Source of the DNA: Punica granatum | Lineage: Eukaryota > Streptophyta > Magnoliopsida > Myrtales > Lythraceae | Assembly (NCBI RefSeq): GCF_007655135.1 | Contig: NC_045128.1 | Location: 21,360,811 to 21,424,810, forward strand | Length of the DNA stretch: 64,000 bases | Reading direction: 5' to 3' | Shown: positions 1 through 12,400 of the stretch, in pieces | Layout: every line of letters begins with the position of its first letter | Numbering within the stretch: the stretch's first letter is position 1 | Notes under the pieces: generated by a model | Database searches by the model: none | Told to the model about the DNA's origin: nothing | Seen by the model: the letters and a program-made list of their open reading frames with translations, nothing else | Translations under genes and position numbers: made by a program

Positions 1-706
1 AATTCCTGTTCGGGTCCATCTCGGTTTTAAATTCCTGTTCGGGTCTATCCCGGTTTTAAATTCCTGCTCAGGTCCATCCCGGTTTTAAATTCTTGTTCGG
101 GTCCATCCCGATTTTAAATTCCTGCTCGGGTCCATCCCGGTTTTAAATTCCTGCTCGGGTCCATCCCGGTTTCAAATTCCTGTTCGGGTCCATCCCGGTT
201 TCAAATTCCTCTTCGGGTCCATCTCGGTCTTAAATTCCTGTTCGGGTCCATCTCGGTCTTAAATTCCTGTTCGGGTCCATCCCGGTCTTAAATTCCTGCT
301 CGGGTCCATCCCGGTCTTAAATTCCTGTTCGGGTCCATCCCGGTTTTAAATTCCTGTACGGGTCCCTCCCGGTCTTAAATTCCTGCTCGGGTCCATCCCG
401 GTTTTAAATTCCTTTTCGGGTCCATCTCGGTTTTAAATTCCTGCTCGGGTCCATCCCGATTTTCAAATTCCTGTTCGGGTCCTTCCCGGTCTTAAATTCC
501 TATTCCGGTCCATCCCGGTTTTCAAATTCCTGTTTGGGTCCATCCCGGTTTTAAATTCCTGCTCGGGTCCATCCCGGTTTTAAATTCCTGCTCGGGTCTA
601 TCCCGGTTCTAATTTCTTGTTCCGGTCTACCCTGGTTTCTTTCTGGTCTATCCTGTTTTCTTCGGGTCCATCCCGGTTTCTTTCGGGTCTGTCCCGGTCT
701 TAATTT
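1..706 (+). repeat. 29-bp tandem array in the 3' UTR of R1
   Basis: About 23 degenerate copies of a 29-30-bp unit built around TTCCTGCTCGGGTCC. Period 29 is clear at the left (unit starts at 2, 31, 60) and decays after about 600. Each unit holds the inverted repeat CGGG-TCCAT-CCCG. The array may start before the window. It lies about 140 bp upstream of the polypurine tract, as the arrays in R6 and R8 do. Hypervariable tandem repeats in the 3' UTR are known for Ogre-type elements. Open reading frames here are repeat translations. Confidence 0.9.
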
Positions 707-843
707 CCAGCGCAATGTCCCGACATGTCCAAACGAGGTGCGAGCAGCCTCCATGGGGGAGCGGCATCAGAGCAGTCACCGGGCCCAAAAAAGGGGGTGC
801 TTCTTATAATCTTTGGCTACATCCTCTAACCGAGCATGCAACC

Positions 844-857
844 AAAGAGGGGCAAGC
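844..857 (+). promoter_or_regulatory. Polypurine tract of R1
   Basis: AAAGAGGGGCAAGC lies directly before the LTR start. The same sequence, reversed, abuts the LTRs of R6 and R8. It would prime plus-strand DNA synthesis. Confidence 0.8.
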
Positions 858-1824
858 TGTCAGCACCCCATTTTGGCCCACCGGCTTCCTACATGAGAAT
901 CCCCGGTCAAAGCCCGGGTTACTATTCATCACCCGGCAATCAGAGGTGAAAGTGCGGTCACGGAGTCATGAACAACAGGAGAAGAGCTGGGTCCACTAGA
1001 AAAGCAGAGGAGAGCGGCCGGAAGAACTTACAGGCAAAGAACCCCGAAAACAGCGGAGCTGGCACTGCGGCACTATTCATCACCGAATCACTGATGCACC
1101 GAAGGGTGCCCAATATGGGACTCTAAAAATTCGGGGAACACGGAGAAAGCCCCAGTCACAAGTCCCTAGGTCGTCCCGGGCCAACGGTCTTCGGTCGGGG
1201 ACAACGAGCCAACGATATCCCACGAAGCAAAAGGGTCACCGAAACGAATCTTAAGATGCACAAAGAGCAATCGGGGACCGGGAGCACTCAATTCCACTCC
1301 GAACGTCCAAACAGGGCAAAACCGGCTCTCGAGGCGCCGAGTCGCCCGAACGTTTGTTCATACGACGTATGGCGATATTAGGCTCATTCAAATCCTCTTC
1401 ATTCGAGTATTTCAAATCCATAAATTAATCGGACATCGGAGATCGGATTCGAGCTCAATCAAGTCTCAAGCTTTTTCCGGCTTTTCTCTTAATCGAATGG
1501 GATCCCACAGCTCAGCCAAGTCAAGCCACCAAGCCGCGGCTCAACCCCAAGCCACGGCTCAACCCCTCAAGACTCGGCTCGCCCGCAATGAGCCACGGCT
1601 TCCCCCCCATGGCCGGCGGCTCAAGTCCCCCTCCACCACACAATTCAAATTTCCCTCACATCTATCACCTCCCATCACCCATCCATCACACCCATCACTC
1701 CTCTTGCTTCCCCTACACTCTAAGTGACACTTTCCCCTCCCTAATCCCATTGCGAATTTCGGCAGCCCCCTATTAGGCTCCCTAACCGCGATCAAGCCCA
1801 CTTAATCACACCGTTAGAGCTCCC

Positions 1825-1830
1825 TATAAG
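1825..1830 (+). promoter_or_regulatory. Putative TATA box of the R1 LTR
   Basis: TATAAG in the context CCCTATAAGTTC. The other long LTRs carry a matching element at the equivalent place: 7131-7136, 13029-13035, 20458-20464, 41473-41479 and 49374-49379, all minus strand. Inferred by position and conservation only. Confidence 0.45.
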
Positions 1831-2588
1831 TTCACTTTCATCATTAGACTTAATCACTTCTTCATTCTCATTCTCTCTCAAGCCAATCTCCCTCTAGAAT
1901 CCTCTCAAACTCCAGCCCACTCCCACTCATTCGTCCACCCCGAGCCAAGGCCAAAACCGACCGAAACCATCGGAAAACCACCCGGTATTCCGGTAACCAT
2001 CCGACCCGACTTAAGCCAAAAATCACAAAACTCCCTAGCCTACATATTTCCCACCCCCTAAGTCCATTTCCGGGCTTAGATTTTCGATTTGAAGTCTCCA
2101 ATACCCCGTTTCAGCCGCACGAAGAATTGGGTTCCTTGACCGATACCGGGAGCGCACCGAGCCGTCCACGCGTGCCATTTCACTCCACGACTTCGGCGAG
2201 TCGTGCCATCACATTCCAAGGGTTCCTCACAACCCTCACCCTCCCCCGTGAAGAGGTGGTCACGATCCGAGGGCCGATCCACCGCGCACAACCACCGTAT
2301 CATCGTTTTTCTTTTTATCGGGTTCCTCGCTTTACATCAAGCTTTCTCTCACTATTTCGGGTTGTCTAGGGCTTGGCACGTTCGGGTCTGCCCACAGTCA
2401 TCTAGATCTGCCTCTTAGGAGTCCAACGAGCCCAACCTCGCCCCGTGCCGTGCCCGGAGCAAGCTTGCCGACCTCATTTTTCCCGAGCTGCCGCGGTTGT
2501 CCTCCACCTGGGTCACCCACCCGCAGCTTCAAACCGAGTCTAGCGACTCCCACGGCCGCGTCCCCGACTCTTTTCCTCTTGCAACGAG

Positions 2589-2597
2589 GCTAGGTAA
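2589..2597 (+). promoter_or_regulatory. Conserved splice-donor-like box GCTAGGTAA in the R1 LTR
   Basis: GCTAGGTAA (cut after AG) lies about 770 bp downstream of the TATA-like box. The identical nonamer is present in seven LTR copies here although flanks differ. It may start an intron that removes the rest of the long LTR leader. Confidence 0.4.
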
Positions 2598-4639
2598 CAT
2601 CCCTCTACAACTTAGAGAAGCTAGGACTCTCGACCCTTGTTTGTATGAAGTGTTCGTACGTTTGAAGACCCGAATGCATGTAACGTTATTTTTCCTCTTA
2701 GATCTGGACGTCCCCATGCATAGCATGCATCGTAGCACGTTTATTTCCCCTATTACCCATGCCCATACGTCGTACTAGCATGCATGTATAGTACAAGAGG
2801 GGTCGGGTCCGTGAGGAGGAGATCGGCATGGACTCGAGGAGGCCATAGAGCCTCTCGGCCAAACCTCATGCAGGAGGGCCGTGAGCCTCTTCGGCCACCT
2901 TGGGTCCATGACCCTCTCCTTCTCCCTGATTACGCCGTCTCTAGGTGAGGAAAGTCCCTAATCATGGCTAAGAAATGGTTAAATGAAAGGAAATAATTCG
3001 GATCCGGAAGGGAGAGGCTCCCTTGGCCATGGATTGAGCCATGGGGCTCACAGCTTAGTCTCTAGCGAGAGACCCATGAGCTCCCTTGGCCGATCCGGGG
3101 CAGTGGCGGCCTCTCTTTTCCCGAATCGAGTCGATTCCTACGCCCCCTTACCATTAATCATATGTAACGCGTTAGTATGACGGGAAACGGTCCGAATCGA
3201 GGTCGAAGAAATCCTCCCGACTCGTGTGAGTCATGGAAGCTCACGGCCATCCTTGAGGGAAGGTGGCCGAGAGCTTCCTTGGACCACACGAGTCCGAGAA
3301 GCCTTCCTCCACCTCGAGACGGATCGATATCTCGTTCGTGCGTGTTTATGTGATTTTATGTGATTATGATTGCGGCGGTATCGGGACAACTAAAACATGT
3401 GTTATTATTGTGGTTGACGTATTGCGAATGTAAGAAACGATTGACACCGGTGTAAGAGACCGCCCAAGATCCGGGGACGAGCCAAGGAAATATTCGGTTA
3501 CTCCCTCGGGATGTGACCGAGTGTCCCGTGGCTCTCCTCGAGTCTAAACCGGCCTCTTCCTCCGCTTGGAAGTCGGTTCTTAGAATTGTTTTGCAATTGT
3601 ATTTGTTGTTTAATTATTAATCATATATCAATTACTCATTAGATGTGTTATTTTCGAGTAAGCACCTACTAAACCCGTTAGTTGTGATATAAATTTATAA
3701 ACATCGAAGAATTTCACAAATGGAGGAACGGGACGTATTATCCGGATAATTAAATCACTCGGACTAAACAATCGGGTGAATCAATCCTCAATTTGTAAAC
3801 GCATCGATGATTTACGGAACGGTGAAAATGCCCTTTTCCATTAAAAAGCTCACAATTTCAAAATACCGAGATACACAACACGAGTGAAATTGATGTCTAA
3901 TGAGTACTCGCGTACCAAGACTCGAGTCCAGGCCCGATTTGAGGCGGCTCGAGTCGAGATGCGCGAGTCCTCCTCAGACTCCTTAGTGTGACGGGATCTC
4001 CAATTTGCATACAAACACTACAATTTTATTCCAAGGGCATAATCGTCATTCCGTGACTCACCGATACCTTAGGCGTTAGGGGGTTAGAAACACCTAGAGC
4101 TATGAATGAAAAAGGGCAACCCGTTCGGGTGCGAGTTTCATTCGCGTGGCCCATTTCATTCATTTTCGGTGTTTCTTTCTTCCTGTCGTAGATTCGGTGG
4201 GGAGCATTTTTATTTCAGTTACAAAACCCGAACAACTGGATTAATTGTACATTCGGCCTAATCAAACACTAGATGATGGATAGGCGGAATGATAGATTCC
4301 AATCTAGAGTCAAAACACGAGTTTGGCTAATTCGGTGAAACCGCAGTGTCACTTCACTGAATAAGAGTCTTAAAACAAACATACACATGTAATTAGCTTA
4401 GAACCCTATCCTAATCCACCATCTATGTTTGCCTAGGTTAGATACATTGTTTGCCAATCAACCCCGGCTAATAACTGATTAAATCACGTATATTCGACCT
4501 AATATACAGCTTGTCCGTATTCACCGATACTTATCAGTTGTTGTCTGTATTTCATCAGTTTTATCAGTTCCTCTGTTTTATTCTTGTATTTGTTGATTTA
4601 CCGCGATTCGGGCCCGAGCCCGTAGGTTACGTGTTACAC

Positions 4640-4683
4640 GGGGTCCAATGCCCCAAATCACAGAACACGAGGTCCAACGCCTC
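4640..4683 (+). other. Tandem covarying hairpins in the R1 LTR
   Basis: Two 15-nt hairpins 29 nt apart: GGGG-TCCAATG-CCCC (4640-4654) and GAGG-TCCAACG-CCTC (4669-4683). The second stem position changes from G-C to A-T on both arms while the 7-nt loop is kept. Equivalent hairpins occur in the other long LTRs. Confidence 0.7.
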
Positions 4684-5657
4684 CTAATCCACCGAGCGCG
4701 TATAACCCGAGTGCGGAATGGGATCTAGCCCCGGTTCACCGTCACACTCCGAATGTAGCCTATGTGAAAGGCAAATTTGGATTGGGCGCGTGAAACGGGT
4801 TTGGATATCACCCGGGACCTCGATCGGCCCATCAGATACAGTGGGAACCAACCGGTTTTCTTGCAAACCGTTGGACCGATCGGACCTGACCCTCGGCTCT
4901 TCGAGCCCGCGTTGCCTTAATTTGTTTATCGGTCATTCAAAATACACGGTGAGTCGGAGCGGAATAGTGGCCCAATGCAAACCGATCGGGATCCATTTAC
5001 TTATTCGGTTATACTTTGTAATTGTCCGAGAGAACGTTGTGAGAATTCTATTTGTATGTTCACTTATCTACTTGTAAGGATCCCGATAGGCGAGCGAGAG
5101 GTCCGAGTGCCGGGTCGGTTAAGTTGGTCTATTACCACCAAAGGGCGAGTAAGCTCGGATACTCGTGGTCTCGATTCACGTAGGGATTCGACCATCACAG
5201 TTCAATAAACTGTAACGCTAAGATAGTGAACCGATTCCTCGATGCACAGGCCTACTCATCTTTCGGACTCTTAGCCTAACTTGATCGATTCATCGAATTT
5301 ACGGTGTCAAAACGGGCGAGTCGAGTGCAACCCTAAATCACGCGGTAAATAAACAAAATGGCAAACCTAGCAAGCTAGAGTGCCGAAAAGGCGTGCGGGA
5401 TATAGGCCGCATGTAATAGAACCCCCGAATTCGGAATTTCCGGTTCCGTACGACCATTGTCTTAGCACTTAGGTGTACCCCGTACCCCTGGACCCGGGTA
5501 ACTTGCCGGCCCTCGATCTTCGGGTCGTAAAATGGCAAGTGGCGACTCTTTCTCACATGCGTTCGTCGCGCATCCCCGGGAAGGTGGACACTCCCAAGCC
5601 GCGTTGCTTAGGCCTCGCGCACACGTGCCCCGACGAGATGAAATTCGGGTGCGCACA

Positions 5658-8390
5658 CACAACACGATAATTACGATAATAATACATGTTTTAGTTACCT
5701 CAATACTGTCACGATCATAATCACATGAAATCATACAAACACGCACGAACGAGGTATTTAAACAGAATTAACAAGACGGCCTTGACTCGAATAATAACGA
5801 AATGGATAAAACATGGGAATCGACCCGTCTCGAGGTGGAAGAAAGCCTCCCGGACTCGTGTGGTCCAAGGAAGCTCTCGGCCACATTCCTCCAAGGGAGG
5901 CCGTGAGCTTCCGTGACTCACACGGGTCGGGAGGGTTTCTCAGGCCCCGATTCGGATCTTTTACCGTCATGCTATCGTGTTACATGTGATTAACAGTAAA
6001 AATACATAGGAACCAACCCGTTTCCGGAAAAGAGAGACCGCCCTAGCCCCGGGTAAGCCAAGGGAGCTCACGGGTCTCTCCCTAGAGACTAGGCCGTGAG
6101 TCCCGTGGCTTAACCGTGGCCAAGGGAGCCTCTCCCGTCCGGATCTGAGCCGTTTCCCATTATGGCACGCAAGCTCGAGCATCATACGGACATGGCATGG
6201 TCATGCGAATGAATATAACAGCGCACGTTACATGGAAATGCATGGGAAACATGGATCCGAAAGAAAAACGTGAACTTTCATGCATTCTGAATCTTTAGAC
6301 CGTATAAACACTTCATACAAGCAAAGATTAAGGATCCTAGCTTCTCTAAGTTGTAGATGGATATTACCTAGCCTCGATGTACGAGGAAAAGAGTCGGGGA
6401 AGCGGCCGTGGGAGTCGCAAGACTCTGGTTGAAGGCTACGGGTGAGTGACCTGAGAGGGAGGCAGCCGCGGCAACTCGGGAGAAAATGGGTCGGCACGCT
6501 TGCTCCGGCCACGGCACGGTGTGAGATCGAGTTCGTTGGACTCCTAGGCGACGGATCTAGACGTTCGTGGGTGGTCCCGAACGTGCCAAGCCCTAGATGA
6601 ACCCGAAAGAGTGAGAGAAAGTTCGGTAGGAATACAAAGAACCCGGTAAGAAAAAAACGATGAAACGGAGGTTGTGCACGGTGGATCAGCCCTCGGATCG
6701 TGACCACCTCTTCATGAGGGAGGGTGAGGGTTGTGAGGAACCCTTTGAATGTGATGGCACGACTCGGCAAAGTTGCGGAGCGAAATGGCACGTTGTTGGG
6801 GCTCGGTGCACGCGTCTAGCAACCTTTGGGACCCGATGGGGTTTTTGAGTGAAACACGATGATGGAGGCTTCAAAAAAGAAATCTAAGCCCGGAAATGGA
6901 CTTAGGGGGTGGGAAATATGTAGGATAGGGAGTTTGGTGATTTTTGGTTTAAGTCGGGTCGGGTGGTTACCGGAATACCGGGTGGTTTTCCGATGATTTT
7001 GGCCGGTTTTGGCCTTGGCACGGGCTGGACGAAGGTGTGAGAGTGGGCTGGAGTTTGAGAGGTTTTTGGAGAGAGATTGGCTTGAGAGAGAAGGAGAATG
7101 AAGAAGTGATTAAAGCTAATGGTGCAAAGGCTTATAAAGGCTAGGCTAATGGCTTGATTAAGTGGAGTTAATTGCGGTTAAAGGGCATAAGAAAGGGCTG
7201 CCGAAAATATCTAGGTGATTAGGGTGGGGTTTGTGAGTGGAAGGTTAATGGGAGTTGATGGATGGATGATAGGAGGTGATGGATGTGAGGGAAATTTGAA
7301 ATTGTGTGGTGGAGGGAGATGGCTTGGGATTGAGCCACCAAAATTGGAGATGGAGCCGACGGTGGGAGGGTTTTAGCCGCGGCTGGTGGCTCGGCTTGGG
7401 CGAGCCATGGCTGGCTGTGGGTCCCACTTTGCTTGGAGGAAAGTCGGGAAAAGCTCGAGGCTCGATTGCTCGAGTGTCCGATCCCCGATGTCTGATTAAT
7501 TAATAGATTTGGAATGCTTGAACAGAGAGAATTTGGATGAGCCTAATATCGCCACACGTCGTGTGAACGAATGTTCGGGTGACTCGGCGCCTCGAGAGTC
7601 GGTTTTGCCCTGTTTGGACATTTAGAGTGGAGTTAAGCGTCCCCGGTCCCCGATTGCCCTTTGTGCATCTTAATGTCCATTTCGGTGACCCTTTTGCCTC
7701 GTGTGGGATCGTTGGCTCGTCGTCCTCAACCGAAGACCGTTGGCCCGGGAAGACCTAGGGACTTGTCACCGGGGCTTTCTCAGTATTCCTCGAATGTCTT
7801 GAGGCGTTCGGGGATCGCTGTGATCTTTGTTTTATGTGGATGTGCCCCGAAGATTCTCCGGGAGGCGTTTGTGATCACTGAAACGTCCCTCGGGAGACCC
7901 TGTAGAGTTCCGAAAGGTCATCTGAAGCTTGCTCCCCGACCCCGGTGGTCCCTAGGTGCCTGTAGGCCCGTTTTGGGGGGCCGTTTACTTGTCAGTGGAT
8001 CGGGCCCCGGGAGCCCTGTTAGAAAAGGCGTCCGTGAGAGATCGGGGAGGTCCCGGCTTACGTAGGATGCCCCCGGAACGCTCCCGGACGTGTCGTTGGT
8101 CATTTTGGCACTGAGAGGGATTTTTAGAGTCCCATATTGGGCACCTTTCGGTGTTTCAGTGATTCGATGATGAATAGTGCCACAGTGCCGGCTCCGCTGT
8201 TTTCGGGGTTCCTTGTTTGTCTGTTCTTTTGACGGCTTTCCTTTGCCTTTTTAGTGCACCTTACTTTTCTCTTGTTATTCACGACTCTGTGCCCGCACAT
8301 TCGCCTTCGGTTTTCCGATTGTGAATAGTGTCCCGAGCTTTGGTCGGAAGTCCTCTGTCGGAGCCGGTGGACCAAAATGGGGTGCTGACA
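5658..8390 (-). mobile_element. R2: partial minus-sense B-type LTR
   Basis: Collinear with the right 2.7 kb of the R8 LTR (from about 47937 to 50669) and ends at 8390 in GGTGCTGACA, a true LTR terminus. The missing 2.3 kb should lie left of R1, outside the window, because R1 interrupts it at 5657. It carries a TATA-like box (minus, 7131-7136) and the donor-like box (6364-6372). No polypurine tract or coding sequence follows the terminus, so it may be a solo LTR inserted in R3. Confidence 0.75.
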
Positions 8391-9156
8391 CCAGCTATTT
8401 GAGCCCGCGTTGCCTTAATTTATTTATCGGTCGTTCAAAACACATGGTGAGCCGGAGCGGAATATTGGCCCAATGCAAACCAATCGGGATCCATTTACTT
8501 ATTCAGTTACACTTTGTAATTATTCGAGAGAACATTGTGAGGATTTTACTTGTATATTCACTCATTCACTTGTAAGGATCCTCGATCGGCGAGCGAGAGG
8601 TCCAAGTGTCGAACCGGTCAAGTCGGTCTATTGTCACCAAGAGATGAGTAAGCTCGAATACTCGTGGTCTCGATTCGCGCAGGGAATCGACCATCATGGT
8701 TCGATGAACTGTAACGATAAGATAGTGAATCGATTCCTCAACTCACAAGCTTACTCATCTTTCGGATTCTTGGCCCAACTCAATTGATTCATCGACTTTA
8801 CGGTGTCAAAACGGGCGAGTCAAGTGCAATCCTAAATCACGCGGTAAATAAACAAAATGGCAAGCCTAGCAAACTAGAGTACCGAAAGGGCGTGCGAGAT
8901 ATAGGCCCGCATGTAATAGAACCCCCGAATTCGGAATTTTCGATTCCGTATGACCATTGGCTTAGTATTTAGGTGTACCCCGTACCCCTAGACCCGGGTG
9001 ACTTAACGGCCATCGACCTGCGGGTCGTAAACAGGAAGTGGCAAGTCCTTCTCACGTGCGTCTGTCGCACGTCCCCGGGAAGGTGGACACTCCCAAGCCG
9101 CGTTGCATAGGCTTCGCGCATGCGTGCCTCGACGAGATGAAATTCGGGTGCGCACA
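8391..9156 (+). mobile_element. R3: plus-sense LTR tail (B-type)
   Basis: Matches the last about 760 bp of the R1 LTR (from about 4898) and ends GGTGCGCACA at 9156. Its left side abuts the terminus of R2, so R2 inserted into this LTR and the remainder should be left of the window. What follows at 9157 is LTR interior in the same sense, not a primer site, so R3 itself sits inside the R4 LTR. Confidence 0.7.
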
Positions 9157-9469
9157 GGTTTCCTTTTAATTTCTTCGAAACATGTGTTATTAACGTGCTT
9201 GACGTATTATGCATGCAAGGAATGGCTCGAATCGACGTGGGAGACCACCCGTGATCCAAGGTGGGTCAAGGAGACCTCTCGGCCTAGTTCTTTGGAAGAT
9301 GGCCGAGTGCTCCTTGACCCCTCCCGGATCTAGGATGGTCTTCTTCGTCGCTTCGGACTCATTCCTTGGAATTGAGTGCACTTTATGTTCGTGTTTTATT
9401 GCTAGCCATGTGTTAGTTTCATGATAGATAAATTGATTTTGGACCATTACCCATTAAATCCATAATACT
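9157..9469 (+). mobile_element. R4 5' LTR, first visible segment
   Basis: Plus-sense B-type LTR interior, matching the reverse of about 47650-47940 in the R8 LTR. It is bounded by the end of R3 on the left and by the R5 insertion on the right. Probably the same LTR as 14258-15781. Confidence 0.65.
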
Positions 9470-12400
9470 TGAGCGCACCCGAATTTAATCTCGTCAGGGC
9501 ACGCGTGCACGAAGCCTATGCAACGCGGCTTGGGAGTGTCCACCTTCATGAGGACGCGTGACGGACACGCGTGAGAAGGAGTCGCCACTTACTGTTTACG
9601 ACCCGTAGGTCGAGGGCCGTTGAGTCGCCCGGGTCTAGGGGTACAGTGTACACCTAAATGCTAAGGCAATGGTCATACGGAACTGAAAATTCCGAATTCG
9701 GGGATTCTATTACGTGCGGGCCTATATCCCGCACGCCCTTTCGGTACTCTAGTTTGCTAGGCTTGTCGTTTTGTTTATTTACCGCGTGACTTAGGGTTGC
9801 ACTTGACTCGCCCGTTTTGACACCGTAAAGTCGATGAATTGATCAAGTTGGGCCAAGAACCCAAAAGATGAGTAGGCTCGTGCGTCGAGGAATCAGTTCA
9901 CTATTCTAACGTTTACAGTTTGTCAAACCACAGCGGTTGACTCCTTGCGTGAACCAAAACCACGAGTATTCGGGCTTAGTCGTCTCTAGGCATTAATAGA
10001 CCAACTTGACCGGTTCAACACTCGGATCTCTCGCTTGCCGATCGGGGATTCTTACAAATGAATGAATAGATGTACAAATAAGATCCTCACAATGTACACT
10101 CGAATAATTACAGAATACAACTGAATAAAGTAAATGGATCCCGATCGGTTTGCATTGGGCCAATATTCCGCTCCAGCTCACTGTGTGTTTTGAACGACCG
10201 ATAAATAAATTAAGGCAACGCAGAGTCGGGGGTCGGGTCCAATCGAACCGACGATTTGCAGGAGAACCGATTAGTTCCCATTGTAACCGTTGGACCGATC
10301 GAGCTCCCGGGTGATATCTAAACACATTTCACACACCCAATCCAAATTGCCTTCCACATAGGCCATATTTGGAGTATGATGGTGAATCGAGGCTAGATCC
10401 CATTCCGCACTCGGGTTGCGAGCGCTCAGTGAGTTAGGAGGCGTTGGACCTCGTGTTCGGTGGTTTGGGGCGCTGGACCCCGTGCAACACGTAACCTATG
10501 GGCTCGGGCCTGAACCGCAACAAATTAGCAAAGACAAATGGGAAGTAGGAGAAAAATGATAAAACTGACAAAAACAGACGATAACTGACAAATACAGATG
10601 AATACAGACAAGTGGTGTATTAAGCCGAGTGTACATGATTTAATCAGTTATTAGCCGGGGTTGATTAGCAAACAATGTGTCTAGCTTAGGCAAACATAGA
10701 TGGTGGACTAGAATACGGTTCTAGGTCGATTACATGAGTGGATTTGTTTTAGAGCTCTTATTCGGTTAAGTGTCACTGCGGTTTCACCGAATTAACTAAA
10801 CTTGTGTTTTGACTCTAGATTGGAATCTATCATTCCACCTATCCATTATCTAATGTTTGTTTAAGTCGAATGCACGATTAATCCGGTTCTTCATGTTTTG
10901 TGACTGAAGTAAAATGTTCACCACCGAATCTACGATAGGAAGATAGAAACACCGAAAGTGAACGAAATGGGCCGTATAAATGAAACTCGCACCCGAACGG
11001 GTTGCCCCTTTTCATTCGTAGATCGAGGTGTTTCCAACCCCCTTTTCATTTGTAGATCGCGCGTCTTGACTCGAGCCGCCTCAAATCGGGCCCGGACTCG
11101 AGCCATAGCATGCGAGTACTCGTTAGACATCAATTCTATTCGTGTTACGTGTCTCAGTGTTTTGAAATTGTGATTTTTTTAAGGAAAAGGGCATTCTCGC
11201 CGTTTCGTGAACCATCGATGCGTTTACGAATTAAGGATCGATTAACCCGATTATTTAGTCCAAGTGATTTAATTAGCCACATGATACATCCCTTTTACCC
11301 CGTTTGTGAGGTTCTTCGATATTTATTATTTCATGTCGCGGTTACGGTTTTGACGGATGATGTCAGGATCTAGCACATCTAATAAGTAATAAACGCATAG
11401 ACAACAATTACAAGGAAACGTAATTACGAACAATTCCGAGGACCGACTTCGGAATAATGGAGAGGCCAACCGAGACTCACACGAGGTCACGGATGATTCG
11501 GCCACCTCTCAAGGGTGAGTGGCCGAATACTCCTTGACCCGGTTTGAGCTTCGGTGGGTCTTTCACGTCGTTCCTAACCGTCCCTCGCATACACCATATA
11601 ATATGCACGTGATATAACCCGCATTTCCTTAAATCAACGTCAACACGACCCCTATTCGCACGAATAGACATACGATACACTCAAAAATAGCATATTCATG
11701 GAATCAAAGGACGAAATTAACTCGTTTAACGATAAACTCGGAGATAACCCACGGGAATCACACGGCCTCAAGGAGAAAGATCCCTAGGGCTTCGGGTGGC
11801 CCAAGGAAACTCACGGTCCCCGTAGCAAGAGGGGTGGCCGTGGGTCCTCTTGAAGCAATCGAACCCTCCGAGACCTCTTTCTCTTAGATGCCGAGCCATT
11901 CCCTTCATTTAACCATATCCTAGCCACGGTTTAGGGACTTCCCGTACATGGAGGCGGCATAATCCGGGAAGAGGAGAGGGTCATGGACCCTAGGAGGCCG
12001 AAGAGGCTCTCGGCCCTCCTTCATGAGGTTCGGCCGAGAGGCTCTATGGCCTCCTTAAGTCCATGCCGATCTCCTCATCTCGGATCCGACCCCTCTAGCA
12101 CTATGCATGTGTGTTAATGCGACGTATGGACGTGAATAATAAAAAATGTACGTGCGATGATGCATGGCATGCATGGGAGCGTCCGGATCTAAAGGAAAAA
12201 CGACATTTCATGCGTCTCGGCCCTTTAAAACGTATAAATATCTTATGCAAGCAAAAATCGGAGATCCTAGCTTTTCTAAGTTATAAAGGGATGTTACCTA
12301 GCCTCGTTGCAAGAGGAAAAGAGTCGAGGAAGCGGCCGTGGGAGTCGCAAGACTCGGGTTGAAGGCTACGGGTGAGTGACCCGAGAGGGTGGCAGCCGCG

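Larger units (their letters stand above)
1..5657 (+). mobile_element. R1: 3' end of an Ogre/Tat-like LTR retrotransposon (5' part outside window)
   Basis: In plus sense the order is tandem array, short spacer, polypurine tract and a complete LTR, which is the normal order of the 3' end of an LTR retrotransposon. The LTR starts TGTCAGCACC directly after the tract and ends GCGCACA at 5657. The next base enters the interior of an oppositely oriented LTR (R2), so R1 was inserted into R2. No coding sequence of R1 lies in the window. The family call rests on LTR length, the polypurine tract and LTR similarity to R8. Confidence 0.8.
858..5657 (+). mobile_element. 3' LTR of R1 (B-type, 4800 bp)
   Basis: Begins TGTCAGCACC and ends GGTGCGCACA. 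It is collinear with the minus-sense R8 LTR (45675-50669) and with R5. Landmarks in sense order are a TATA-like box at 1825, a conserved GCTAGGTAA donor-like box at 2589, two tandem hairpins at 4640-4683, and the terminal segment shared by all B-type LTRs. Non-coding; open frames within it are not conserved as protein. Confidence 0.85.

Noticed and set aside
6228..6791. A 187-codon minus-strand frame in R2
   Set aside because: It lies in LTR sequence; homologous LTRs have stops or frameshifts at the same place.
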